From positions 310,001 through 374,000 of the forward strand of contig NZ_JAJJOE010000003.1 in the NCBI RefSeq assembly GCF_020907405.1: DNA of 64,000 nucleotides, read 5' to 3'. Below, in pieces: positions 36,660 to 52,443 of this stretch. The number at the start of each line of letters is the position of its first letter. The first letter of the stretch is position 1. The stretch comes from Arthrobacter sp. zg-Y769. GTDB taxonomy: Bacteria > Actinomycetota > Actinomycetes > Actinomycetales > Micrococcaceae. The position numbers and the translations under genes are program-made. The notes beneath the pieces are model-generated. The model made no database searches and was not told the DNA's origin. It saw only the letters and a program-made list of their open reading frames with translations.

Positions 36660-37472
36660 TTACTTCCCTTCGAGGTACTGTGCGCCGAAGAAATCCTTCA
36701 GCAGGTCTGCGGTGGCGTCCGGCTGCTCCACCGGGACCAGGTGTGCGGCATCGTCGACGACGGCGACGGTTCCGTTGGCAACGCGGTCCGCAATAAGCTG
36801 CGCGAACGACGGCGGCGTGACGGCGTCGTCAGCCCCGGCCACAGCGAGCACCGGAACCGTGATGTCCGGCAGGCGTCCGCGGACATCGAAGGTGGCAAGG
36901 GCACGGCAGCACAGGGCGTACGAGAAGCGGTCGGCGTCCTGCAGCGAATGCAGCAGGGAAGAAGCGGCAGCGGGCTCCCGGTCCATGAATCCCGGTGCAA
37001 ACCAGCGCTGGCCCGAGCCGACCACCTGGGTGGGTGTGCCCTGGACGCGCACCGTTTCCGCGCGTTCCTCCCAGGCCCCCGCCTCGCCGATCTTGGCTCC
37101 GGAGCAGAGGACGGCCACGCCGTCGAACAGCGATCCGTGGTCCAGCGCCAGCTGCAGCCCGACGGCGCCGCCCAGCGACACCCCGGCGTAGAAGACCGGG
37201 ACGTCTGCGGGAATGTCTCCGGCGCTGCGGGCACCGGTGACCATCGCGGCGACGGCGGCGGCCAGGTCCGCGATGCTGAACGGTTCCTCGGCGGCGGGAC
37301 TGGCACCGTGTCCGGGCAGGTCCCAGGCGATGACGGTGAAGGTGTCCAGGGCGGCGGCCGCACGGCTCCACAGCGGCATGGATGCGGTGCCCAGTGACGG
37401 GCCGGCGATCAGGACGGGGGCTGCGGGGCCGGCGCTGGAGAGGCGGGTGGCCTTGATGGCGGGGGTACTCAT
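36660..37472 (-). CDS. pcaD: 3-oxoadipate enol-lactonase
   Basis: Alpha/beta hydrolase of 270 aa that opens 3-oxoadipate enol-lactone. The nucleophile Ser is in YAGVSLGGAVG, the acid in AGADDAVTPP and the His in DDAAHLVPVEQP. The start overlaps the pcaB stop by 4 nt. Followed after 4 nt by pcaC. Confidence 0.93.
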   Translation of the reverse strand: MSTPAIKATRLSSAGPAAPVLIAGPSLGTASMPLWSRAAAALDTFTVIAWDLPGHGASPAAEEPFSIADLAAAVAAMVTGARSAGDIPADVPVFYAGVSLGGAVGLQLALDHGSLFDGVAVLCSGAKIGEAGAWEERAETVRVQGTPTQVVGSGQRWFAPGFMDREPAAASSLLHSLQDADRFSYALCCRALATFDVRGRLPDITVPVLAVAGADDAVTPPSFAQLIADRVANGTVAVVDDAAHLVPVEQPDATADLLKDFFGAQYLEGK

Positions 37473-38881
37473 GCTGAGGGCTTTCCGGGGTAGGCGGCGA
37501 TGATCCGCTCAATGAGGGCGGCGGCCTCCCCTAGGTATTCGGCGGGGTCGAGGAGGCTCTTGAGTTCGGCGTCGGAGAGGATTTCCGCGGGGACGGCGCT
37601 GCGCAGCAGCTCCTCGAAGGGCTCGCCCGAGGACAGGGAGCGGGCGACCGCGCCGGCAATGACTTCCTTGCCGCGCCCGGGCACGCCGTCGTCGAGCAGC
37701 GGGGCTGCGACAGCCATGATTTTCTCGCTGACCACGAGCGGTCCGGCGGATTCCAGGTTCCGGGCCAGCGCGTCGGTGGAGACCTGGAGGCCTTCGGCCA
37801 GTTCGGCCAGCTTGGCGGCAGTTCCCCCGGCGAGGCGCAGCAGGGAGCGCAGTGCCTGCCATTCGACATGCCAGGAACCGCTGGGCCGTTCATCATCCGC
37901 GGCCGCCGCGGCAGCGTTCAGCTGCATCCCGTATCCGGGTGCCGCCAGGGCAGCGCTGCGGATCAGGACGGACAGGACGGGGTTCTGCTTCTGCGGCATG
38001 GCGGAGGAACCGCCGCGGCCGGCGGCACGCGGTTCGGAGACTTCACCGATCTCCGGGCGGCTGAGGAGCAGGACGTCGTTGGCGACCTTCCCGGCCGCCG
38101 CGGTGAAGTCCTGCAGTGCGGCACCGAGTGCGGTCACGGGCAGCCGGTTGGTCTGCCACGGTGCCACGGGGGCAGCCAGGCCAAGGGCATCCGCCAGCCG
38201 CGCAGTGAGGTCGAAGGCGGTTGGGCGAACAGGCCCCGGTGCGGAAGCCGCAGTCAGGGTGAGCGCCGCCAGGGTACCGGAGGCGCCGCCCCACTGCAGC
38301 AGCAGGTTCCCGGAGGCGGTGCGCAGCCCCTGGGTGGCGCTGCCGACGCCGTGCAGCCACTGGGCGGCACGCAGGCCGAACGTGGAGGGAAGGGAGTGCT
38401 GGGTCAGGGTGCGGGCCACGCACAGGGTTGCTGCGTGGCGGCGGGCCGTTTCGGCCAGGGCAGCGGCGGCCCGGTCGGCGTCCGCCAGGACCGCTTCCAG
38501 GGCACGCCGGGCCAGCAGCATCAGGGCGGTGTCCATGATGTCCTGGCTGGTGGCGCCGCGGTGGATGGCGGCCGCTGCCTTCGGGGACTGCGCGCGTGCC
38601 TGCGTGCGGAGGTCGGCCAGCAGCGGAATCACGGGGTTGCCGCCGCCCTGTGCCCGCTCGGCGAGGGACGCAGCGTCGTACCGGGAGGCGTCGCTGACAG
38701 CCGCAACCGCAGCGGGGGCGTCAGGATCCGCCAGTCCGGCGGAGGCCAGCACGCGCACCCACTCGAGCTCCACGTCCAGGAGCGCCTGGAGCAACTGGCG
38801 GTCTCCGGTCAGTTCCGCGGCGCGGGTTCCCGCCCACACCGGGGAGAGCAGCCCGTAGTCCGCACTGTCAGCTGCACCCAC
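37469..38881 (-). CDS. pcaB: 3-carboxy-cis,cis-muconate cycloisomerase
   Basis: Lyase-family enzyme (fumarase/aspartase superfamily) of 470 aa that lactonises 3-carboxymuconate. The family signature GGSSAMPQKQNPV is present, as are IHRGATSQDIMDTAL and QTNRLPVTALGAAL. GTG start at 38879-38881, 2 nt after pcaG; the end overlaps pcaD. Confidence 0.94.
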   Translation of the reverse strand: MGAADSADYGLLSPVWAGTRAAELTGDRQLLQALLDVELEWVRVLASAGLADPDAPAAVAAVSDASRYDAASLAERAQGGGNPVIPLLADLRTQARAQSPKAAAAIHRGATSQDIMDTALMLLARRALEAVLADADRAAAALAETARRHAATLCVARTLTQHSLPSTFGLRAAQWLHGVGSATQGLRTASGNLLLQWGGASGTLAALTLTAASAPGPVRPTAFDLTARLADALGLAAPVAPWQTNRLPVTALGAALQDFTAAAGKVANDVLLLSRPEIGEVSEPRAAGRGGSSAMPQKQNPVLSVLIRSAALAAPGYGMQLNAAAAAADDERPSGSWHVEWQALRSLLRLAGGTAAKLAELAEGLQVSTDALARNLESAGPLVVSEKIMAVAAPLLDDGVPGRGKEVIAGAVARSLSSGEPFEELLRSAVPAEILSDAELKSLLDPAEYLGEAAALIERIIAAYPGKPSA

Positions 38882-38883
38882 CG

Positions 38884-39450
38884 CTATGACCCGGGGTAGG
38901 CGAGGAAGACGGTTTCGTCCTCGCCCTGCAGGCAGATATTCCAGCGCAGCCCGCCGTCGGCCTCGCGTGTGGCGATCAGGGTGCGCCGGCGTTCCTCGGG
39001 CAGCGAGGACAGCAGGGCATCGCGGGCCAGCGCCTCTTTGTCATCCGGCAGGTACATCCGGGTGTGCAGCTTGTTCAGCAGGCCGCGGGCAAAGATGACG
39101 AAGGAGATGAAGGGTGCCGATCCCTCCTCCGTCGGGCCCGGGTTCACCGTGGTGAAGGTGTAGTTGCCGACATTGTCGACGGCGGTACGGCCCCAGCCGG
39201 TGAAGGTGTAGCCGTCGCGGACCAGGGAACCGGTCCGCTGCGGGATGTTGCCGTCGGCGTCGGCCTGCCAGATTTCCAGCAGGGCGTCCGGAATGGTGTC
39301 CCCGGCGCCGTCGGTCACGGTGCCCTGCAGGCGGATGCTGCCGGGCATCCCCGGGGGAAGCAGCTGGTTGTCCCTCTCGAAGGGAAGGGCGTAGCCGTAG
39401 AACGGGCCGATGGTCTGGCCGGGCGTGGCGGTTAGCTTCTGCTCGCTCAT
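38884..39450 (-). CDS. pcaG: protocatechuate 3,4-dioxygenase, alpha subunit
   Basis: Structural subunit of the intradiol ring-cleavage enzyme, 188 aa from MSEQKLTATPGQTIGPF. Typical segments are LLEIWQADADGNIPQ and FTTVNPGP. It lacks the full set of iron ligands, as expected for alpha. The ATG overlaps the pcaH stop by one nt (TAATG). Confidence 0.95.
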   Translation of the reverse strand: MSEQKLTATPGQTIGPFYGYALPFERDNQLLPPGMPGSIRLQGTVTDGAGDTIPDALLEIWQADADGNIPQRTGSLVRDGYTFTGWGRTAVDNVGNYTFTTVNPGPTEEGSAPFISFVIFARGLLNKLHTRMYLPDDKEALARDALLSSLPEERRRTLIATREADGGLRWNICLQGEDETVFLAYPGS

Positions 39451-40274
39451 TACTCTGCGTCCTCGTCTTCCATCCAGGTGCGGTTGCTGCCGGTGAGCAC
39501 GATGTCCCAGTTGTAGCCGGTGGCCCATTCATGCGAGGTGATGTTGTGGTCGTACGTGGCCACGAGGCGGTCGCGGGCCTTGGAGTCGGTGATCGACTGG
39601 TAGATCGGGTCAAGGGCGAAAAGCGGATCCCCGGGGAAGTACATCTGGGTGATCATGCGCTGGGTGAAGTCGGTCCCGAAGAGCGAGAAGTGGATGTGGG
39701 CCGGCCGCCAGGCGTTGTAGTGGTTCTTCCACGGGTACGGGCCGGGCTTGATCGTGGTGAACTCGTAGGATCCGTCGTCGGTGGTGATGCAGCGCCCGAC
39801 GCCGGTGAAGTTCGGGTCCAGCGGGGCCGGGTGCTGGTCGCGCTTGTGGATGTAGCGGCCGGCGGAGTTGGCCTGCCAGATTTCCACCAGCTGGTTGCGG
39901 ACCGGGTGCCCGTCGCCGTCGAGGATGCGTCCGCGGACGATGATCCGCTCCCCCATCGGCTCGCCGTTGTGCTGGATGGTCAGGTCGCTCTCGAGCGCGT
40001 GGACGTCCTGGTGCCCGAAGGCCGGGGACCACAGCTCAATGGTTTCGGGGTCCACGTGGTGCGGATCCTTGGTGGGGTGGCGCAGCAGGGAGCTGCGGTA
40101 GGGAGTGAAATCGATGCGGGGCTGGGTTTCCTCGGCGGCGCCGTCGTCCACCCCCTTGGAGTAGTCGGCGTGGACCGAGGCGATTTCAGCGGAGATCTGG
40201 TCCTGCGAGGCCTCTGCCGCATCCAGCTTCTCGATGACATGGCTGTTCGAGAAAAGATTCTCTTCCATTTCCAT
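39450..40274 (-). CDS. pcaH: protocatechuate 3,4-dioxygenase, beta subunit
   Basis: Catalytic subunit of the Fe(III) intradiol dioxygenase, 274 aa. The likely iron ligands are Tyr in GRYIHK, Tyr in PGPYPWKN, and the two His in RPAHIHFSLFG. I start at the ATG at 40272-40274, 6 nt after AAGGA; an open extension upstream would run across the putative operator. First gene of the nine-gene pca operon. Confidence 0.95.
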   Translation of the reverse strand: MEMEENLFSNSHVIEKLDAAEASQDQISAEIASVHADYSKGVDDGAAEETQPRIDFTPYRSSLLRHPTKDPHHVDPETIELWSPAFGHQDVHALESDLTIQHNGEPMGERIIVRGRILDGDGHPVRNQLVEIWQANSAGRYIHKRDQHPAPLDPNFTGVGRCITTDDGSYEFTTIKPGPYPWKNHYNAWRPAHIHFSLFGTDFTQRMITQMYFPGDPLFALDPIYQSITDSKARDRLVATYDHNITSHEWATGYNWDIVLTGSNRTWMEDEDAE

Positions 40275-40372
40275 GGGTCTTCCTTTCAATGAAGCGCGCC
40301 CTCGCGCTCCGGCTTTCCAAGCATCCACGTGGTCGAGACCACAGTACACGGCTTGTTCATTGGATGTACAGG

Positions 40373-40389
40373 TGTTCGCCATACGAACA
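40373..40389. promoter_or_regulatory. putative IclR-family operator upstream of pcaH
   Basis: A perfect palindrome with 6-bp arms TGTTCG and CGAACA around CCATA. It lies about 100 nt upstream of the pcaH start and next to the pobA stop codon. A second partial element (TGTTC with GTACA) lies just inside it, near 40354-40370. Arm length and spacing suit an IclR-type dimer. Confidence 0.6.
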
Positions 40390-40390
40390 G

Positions 40391-41587
40391 CTAGGCGTTC
40401 GGCCACCCGGTATAGGCCTCGGCCAGGTAGGCGCTGCCGTGCCGGGAAGCGACGACGCCGCTAAGCTCCCCCAGCGCACGCTTGCGCTCGAAGGGGCTGG
40501 CATCCGCACGGGTGTGCAGCATGGAAGTCATCCAATAGGAAAAGTTCTGCGCCCGCCATACCCGCTGCAGTGCCTTGTCGCTGTACCCGTCCAGCAGGTC
40601 CGCGGACCCGGTGGCGTAGAACGAGTCAATGGCCTCGAACAATACCGACACGTCGGCCAGGGCGAGGTTCAGGCCCTTGGCGCCCGTGGGCGGAACGGTG
40701 TGCCCGGCGTCGCCGGCCAGGAAGAGGTTGCCGTAGCGCATCGGTTCGCAGACGTAGCTGCGGAATTTCAGGACGGTCTTTTCGAAGATCGGGCCCCGCG
40801 TCAGTTCGAAACCGTCGGGGCCGTCCACCCGGGCCTGCAGTTCGTCCCAGATCCGGTCTTCGCTCCAGGCATCCGGGTCCTCGTTCGGATCGGACTGGAA
40901 GTACATCCGCTGGACCTCGTCGTTGCGCTGGCTGATCAAGGCGAAGCCGCGGTCCGAGTTGGCGTAGATCAGTTCCGGGGCGCTGGGAGCCGCCCGGGTA
41001 AGGATGCCGAACCAGGCGAAGGGATACTCGATGAAGTTGTCCGTGCGGGCTTCCCTGGGGATGGAGCGCTTGCAGATTCCGGCGGAACCGTCCGAGCCGA
41101 CCAGGATCTCGCAGTGGATTTCAAAGTCCCGCCCGTCGCTGTCGGTGAACAGGATTTTCGGGGTGCCGGTGGTCAGGTCCGTGACGGCGGTGTCGGTGAC
41201 TGCGTAGCGGACGTCGCCGTGGTCCCGTTCTCGGGCGGCGGCCAGGTCCGTGAACACCTCGTTCTGCGGGTACAGCCACACGGACTCCCCCACCAGGTCC
41301 TCAAAGTCGATGCGGTGGCTCTCGCCGCCGAAGCGCAGGTCGATCCCCTCGTGGCGGTACCCGTCCGTCAACACCCGGTTACTCACGCCGGTTTCGGTGA
41401 GCATGCGGACGCTGCCGTGCTCCAGGATCCCGGCCCGGTGCGTGGTGCGGATGGTTTCGTAATCCCGCTTTTCCACCACGATGTTCTCGATGCCGGACTT
41501 GGACAAAAGATGCGAGAGCATCAGCCCGGCCGGGCCGCCGCCCACAATACCGACCTGCGTCTTGAGGACCGTGCGCTCTGCACTCAT
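40391..41587 (-). CDS. pobA: 4-hydroxybenzoate 3-monooxygenase
   Basis: FAD-dependent hydroxylase making protocatechuate from 4-hydroxybenzoate, 398 aa. It shows the dinucleotide fold VGIVGGGPAGLMLSHLL, the segment THRAGILEHGSVRML, and the second FAD motif FLAGDAGHTVPPTGAKGLNLA. I start at the ATG at 41585-41587 (GGGAG upstream). It lies upstream of the pca operon on the same strand and feeds it with substrate. Confidence 0.94.
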   Translation of the reverse strand: MSAERTVLKTQVGIVGGGPAGLMLSHLLSKSGIENIVVEKRDYETIRTTHRAGILEHGSVRMLTETGVSNRVLTDGYRHEGIDLRFGGESHRIDFEDLVGESVWLYPQNEVFTDLAAARERDHGDVRYAVTDTAVTDLTTGTPKILFTDSDGRDFEIHCEILVGSDGSAGICKRSIPREARTDNFIEYPFAWFGILTRAAPSAPELIYANSDRGFALISQRNDEVQRMYFQSDPNEDPDAWSEDRIWDELQARVDGPDGFELTRGPIFEKTVLKFRSYVCEPMRYGNLFLAGDAGHTVPPTGAKGLNLALADVSVLFEAIDSFYATGSADLLDGYSDKALQRVWRAQNFSYWMTSMLHTRADASPFERKRALGELSGVVASRHGSAYLAEAYTGWPNA

Positions 41588-41662
41588 CTGGGACTCCCTT
41601 GGAAACTTGTAGCGGACACTACCCCCAGTGTGACTGGAGGCACATAGCCGGCTCCAAGGCGA

Positions 41663-41679
41663 TTCCCATTCAATGGGAA
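41663..41679. promoter_or_regulatory. putative operator in the pobA promoter
   Basis: A perfect palindrome TTCCCATT-C-AATGGGAA, with flanking CGAT and ATCG that extend the symmetry apart from one extra base. It lies 76-92 nt upstream of the pobA start and downstream of an IclR-family regulator gene. Confidence 0.6.
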
Positions 41680-41714
41680 ATCGGCCGGCCGTCCAGGGCG
41701 GCCGGGAGCAGGGG

Positions 41715-42482
41715 TCAGCACTGGTGGTGCGGTCCCGCCGCCTCCGCACGGACGCCGAGCCCCCGGGAGATTCCACGGGCGGCCGTCATCAGGGCCGGGA
41801 CGGTCGCCGGGATGTATTCGCCGCCGGTAGGCACCACAACGCCAATTGCCGCCACCGCGGTGCTGCCCGCACCAAACACGGGTACCGCTATCCCGGTGGT
41901 GTCCGGAACGACGGCGCCGGGCAGGCTTGCGCTGCCTTCCAGGCGCATCCGGGCCCAGGACGCCCGCAGGCTCTTCTCCCCTGCGGCATCGAGGTTCCGG
42001 CGCTGCAGGTAGTCCTCCTGCACGTGCCGGGGTGAATGGGCCATCATGACCATTCCGGAGGAGGAGACGTGGACCGGAAGCCGGCCGGCAACCTTGGCGT
42101 GGTTCAGCACCGATCCGTGGCTGGAAAGGCGTTCGATGAACAGGACCTCGTCCTGGCGCAGCACCGACAGCTGGGTGTGCTGCCGGACCACAGCCTGGAT
42201 GTCTTCCATAAACGGCATGGCAATCTGCTTGAGGCCAAGCGCAGCGGAACTGCGGTTGGCCAGTTCCCACAGGCGAAGGCCAAGGCGCACGCCGCCGTCG
42301 GGCTCCCTTTGCAGGAAACCGTGTCCCATCAGATCATTCACGATCCGGTGCGCAGTGGACAGCGGCAGCCCGGCACGGCGGGCCAGCATGGCAATGGGCA
42401 TGGCCTGGTGGGTTTCGTCGAAGGCGCTGATAACCCGGACGATCCGGCTGGTCATGGACTCGCCGCTGGGGGAATTGGCCAT
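41715..42482 (-). CDS. IclR-family transcriptional regulator next to pobA
   Basis: A 255-aa regulator with an N-terminal winged helix (PIAMLARRAGLPLSTAHRIVNDLMG, about 29-53) and an IclR effector domain (LSVLRQDEVLFIERLSSHGSV, HVSSSGMVMMAHSP). Position and orientation suggest a PobR-like regulator of pobA. The first ATG (42480-42482) has no good ribosome binding site, so translation could be leaderless or start at the Met of MTSRIVRVISAF. Confidence 0.85.
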   Translation of the reverse strand: MANSPSGESMTSRIVRVISAFDETHQAMPIAMLARRAGLPLSTAHRIVNDLMGHGFLQREPDGGVRLGLRLWELANRSSAALGLKQIAMPFMEDIQAVVRQHTQLSVLRQDEVLFIERLSSHGSVLNHAKVAGRLPVHVSSSGMVMMAHSPRHVQEDYLQRRNLDAAGEKSLRASWARMRLEGSASLPGAVVPDTTGIAVPVFGAGSTAVAAIGVVVPTGGEYIPATVPALMTAARGISRGLGVRAEAAGPHHQC

Positions 42483-42526
42483 TATTAAAGTCTCGCACAG
42501 CCGTTACCGGCACAGCCGTTAAACGC

Positions 42527-42560
42527 GGCAGGCCCCGCACCCTGGGGTGCGGGACCTGCC
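42527..42560 (-). terminator. terminator hairpin after rpoC
   Basis: A 16-bp inverted repeat (42527-42542 with 42545-42560). The single plus-strand mismatch becomes a G-U pair in the minus-strand RNA. It starts 42 nt after the rpoC stop. Confidence 0.75.
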
Positions 42561-42601
42561 GTTGACGCTGCGCGCTGTACGCGGCGCCTGTTTTGCCTTG
42601 G

Positions 42602-46492
<3,891 letters not shown>

Positions 46493-46681
46493 GGGTCCCT
46501 GTTCTCTCTTGTTCTCTAAATCTGAATGTCTCGGGTGCGGAAAAGATTGAAGGTGACCATCAGGGCCGGCGCCAGCCGGTCCGGGTTAGGCGGCTTTAAT
46601 ATTCCTGCGAGCTCTGCGAGCTGGGAATTTCGTTGCCGCCGTTCCGGACCGTCCTGGCACCGACCGGGACGGATCTACCTG

Positions 46682-50182
<3,501 letters not shown>

Positions 50183-50204
50183 GAGGGATCCTTCCACAGA
50201 CCTT

Positions 50205-50221
50205 CAGGCGTGTTTCACGCC
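50205..50221 (-). promoter_or_regulatory. hairpin in the rpoB leader
   Basis: AGGCGTG (50205-50211) pairs with CACGCCT (50215-50221) around three bases, 23 nt before the rpoB TTG. Its nearness to the ribosome binding site suggests a role in translation or RNA stability, which is unproven. Confidence 0.4.
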
Positions 50222-50366
50222 TCCTCCCCTGCACGATCCGGACCGAGTCCGTGTGCGTCCCAGTGTCCGGCGGCGGGCACATCCACAGGTTGCGGATACT
50301 GCCCGGCACGGAACGAAGCCCACCGCTATATGAAGGCTGAAGGTTAACAGGAGGAAGCAAATATCC

Positions 50367-50396
50367 ACTATAGGGCATTATGGGCAGACAAGTCTA
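50367..50396 (-). promoter_or_regulatory. candidate rpoB promoter
   Basis: On the minus strand TAGACT (50391-50396) and TATAGT (50367-50372) lie 18 nt apart, matching four and five of six consensus positions in an AT-rich pocket. It implies a leader of about 175 nt. Confidence 0.5.
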
Positions 50397-50687
50397 CCCG
50401 GTATTTGAACCCTGCTTCGCTCAACCCCTCGGAAAGGACGTTCCGGGGTGGACTTTCCGGCTATCAGATCCGGATCCAACCCCGTTTTAAGGGGGAGCTA
50501 CAGGCAACACCGGCGTACCGTTCACGCATCGGATACAGATACCTTACCGCATAAGCGCGCTTCCGCGCTCGTCGGTCGGTGGGCGGGACCGCAGGGGCGT
50601 GTGACGGCGCTCTCCCCCGGCGCCGCGCGTTGGCGTAGCCTTGTCCCTGTCTTCAATGACGAATACAACGACGAAAGCGACGCACGA

Positions 50688-51923
50688 GTGACTAACGCAC
50701 CCATAAACCCCTCCGCGGCCCGCGAGGGCGCAGCCGTTCCCGAAGTGGTCATTGTCGGCGGCGCACGGACACCCCAGGGGCGCCTGAACGGCCAGCTGTC
50801 CGCCTTTACTGCCGTCGAGCTTGGTGCCTTTGCCATCAGGGGCGCCCTGGAAAAGTCCGGCGTCGACGCCGCAGATGTGGACTCCGTCATCATGGGCCAT
50901 GTGGTGCAGGCCGGCTGCGGGCAGAATCCCGCCCGCCAGGCCTCCATCAAGGCCGGCATCGGCTGGAACGTTCCGGCGGCCACGGTCAACAAGGTCTGCC
51001 TGTCCGGCCTGGCTGCAGTGATTGATGCCGCCCGGCTCATCCGCGGCGGCGAGGCCACCGTGGTGGTGGCCGGCGGCCAGGAATCAATGACGCGCGGACC
51101 GCACCTGCTTCCGGGGTCCCGGCAGGGCTGGAACTACGGCAATATCTCCGCCCTGGATTCCGTGGCGCACGATGGCCTGACGGATGCCTTCGACAACGAC
51201 TCCATGGGTATTTCCACCGAGCGGGGCAATACGAAACTGGCGATCAAGCGGCTGGAACAGGACGAAGTAGCCGCTGCCTCGCACCAGCGTGCGGCAGCGG
51301 CCATGGCTACGGGGATCTTCGACGCGGAAATCATTCCCGTCACGGTGCCGCAGCGCCGGGGCGAGCCCCTGGTCCTCATCTCGGACGAGGGCGTGCGGCC
51401 CAACACCACCGTGGAGACGCTGGCGGGCCTTCGCCCGGCATTCGATTCCGAGGGAACCATCACGGCCGGCAACTCCTCCCCGCTTTCCGACGGCGCGGCG
51501 GCCCTGATCCTCACTACCCGGGACTATGCCGAAGCCAACGGGCTGGACATCCTCGCCGCCGTCGGGCTTCCCGGCCAGGTCGCCGGTCCTGACAACACGC
51601 TGCATTCCCAGCCGTCCAATGCACTCTTCGCCGCCCTCGGGCGGGCCGGCTGGAGCGCCTCGGACCTGGACTTCATCGAGATCAACGAGGCCTTCGGCGC
51701 CGTGGCGGTCCAGTCCCTGAACGAGCTGGGCATGGACCTGGAACAATGCAACCTGCACGGCGGAGCAATTGCGCTCGGGCATCCCATCGGCGCCTCGGGC
51801 GCCCGGCTGGCGCTCACGGCAGCACATGAACTCGCGCGGCGCGGAACCGGCCGGGCCGGCGTCGCCCTCTGCGGCGGCGGCGGACAGGGCGAGGCGCTGC
51901 TGCTTTACCGCGAAGAGGCATAG
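50688..51923 (+). CDS. acetyl-CoA C-acetyltransferase (thiolase)
   Basis: A 411-aa thiolase that condenses or cleaves acetyl units. Catalytic Cys is in NKVCLSGLAAV, His in ALGHPIGASGARL and the second Cys in CGGGGQGEA. The GTG at 50688 gives V-T-N-A-P-I-N-P before PEVVIVGGARTPQG; the ribosome binding site is weak. It lies on the plus strand between rplL and rpoB and so splits the usual rplJL-rpoBC set. Substrate not determined by sequence; FadA/AtoB/PhaA-type roles are possible. Confidence 0.92.
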   Translation: MTNAPINPSAAREGAAVPEVVIVGGARTPQGRLNGQLSAFTAVELGAFAIRGALEKSGVDAADVDSVIMGHVVQAGCGQNPARQASIKAGIGWNVPAATVNKVCLSGLAAVIDAARLIRGGEATVVVAGGQESMTRGPHLLPGSRQGWNYGNISALDSVAHDGLTDAFDNDSMGISTERGNTKLAIKRLEQDEVAAASHQRAAAAMATGIFDAEIIPVTVPQRRGEPLVLISDEGVRPNTTVETLAGLRPAFDSEGTITAGNSSPLSDGAAALILTTRDYAEANGLDILAAVGLPGQVAGPDNTLHSQPSNALFAALGRAGWSASDLDFIEINEAFGAVAVQSLNELGMDLEQCNLHGGAIALGHPIGASGARLALTAAHELARRGTGRAGVALCGGGGQGEALLLYREEA

Positions 51924-51939
51924 CAGGAGCCTGCACACG

Positions 51940-51975
51940 CAGAAGGCCCCGTTCCGAAAGGAACGGGGCCTTCTG
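51940..51975. terminator. bidirectional terminator between thiolase and rplL
   Basis: A perfect 16-bp stem (51940-51955 with 51960-51975) closed by a GAAA loop, lying between convergent genes 17 nt after the thiolase stop and 33 nt after the rplL stop. Core GGCCCCGTTCC is shared with the hairpin after map. Confidence 0.9.
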
Positions 51976-52007
51976 TAAGGCGTTTTTATGCGGTTAGGCA
52001 GTAAAAA

Positions 52008-52382
52008 CTACTTGACGGTGACGGTGGCGCCGGCAGCTTCGAGAGCTTCCTTGGCCTTGTCAGCGGCTTCCTTGTTGGCGCCTTCGAGGACGGCCTTCGG
52101 AGCGCTGTCAACCAGGTCCTTGGCTTCCTTCAGACCCAGCGAGGTCAGGGAGCGAACTTCCTTGATCACTGCGATCTTCTTGTCGCCGGCTGCTTCGAGG
52201 ATGACGTCGAATTCGGTCTTCTCTTCAGCGGCTTCAGCGGCACCGGCAGCGGGGCCGGCAACTGCAACAGCAGCAGCGGTGACGTCGAACGTCTCCTCGA
52301 AGAGCTTCACGAAATCGGAGAGCTCGATGATGGACAGTTCCTTGAAAGCTTCAATGAGCTCTTCGTTGGTGAGCTTCGCCAT
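52008..52382 (-). CDS. rplL: 50S ribosomal protein L7/L12 (bL12)
   Basis: Stalk protein that recruits translational GTPases, 124 aa. It has an N-terminal dimerisation helix ([27 protein letters not shown]), an Ala-rich hinge ([19 protein letters not shown]) and the C-terminal domain ending [14 protein letters not shown]. Follows rplJ after 61 nt. Confidence 0.98.
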   Translation of the reverse strand: MAKLTNEELIEAFKELSIIELSDFVKLFEETFDVTAAAVAVAGPAAGAAEAAEEKTEFDVILEAAGDKKIAVIKEVRSLTSLGLKEAKDLVDSAPKAVLEGANKEAADKAKEALEAAGATVTVK

Positions 52383-52443
52383 GGTGTGGCGTCCTTCCTA
52401 TAGTTGGTGCACGCAGGCACCGGAGATTGATGGAGAAGAGGTT

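Larger units (their letters stand above)
50183..50687. other. divergent region between rpoB and the thiolase gene
   Basis: A 505-nt region holding the rpoB leader (with hairpins at 50205-50221 and 50238-50250), the rpoB promoter and the start region of the plus-strand thiolase. The thiolase frame is open upstream to 50448, but that part is unlike thiolases. Confidence 0.6.

Noticed and set aside
46493-46681. Possible small gene in the 189-nt rpoB-rpoC gap
   Set aside because: No frame with a plausible start and ribosome binding site was found; left as intergenic.
50448-50687. 80-residue N-terminal extension of the thiolase
   Set aside because: Composition is unlike thiolases and the family N-terminus begins right after the GTG at 50688.
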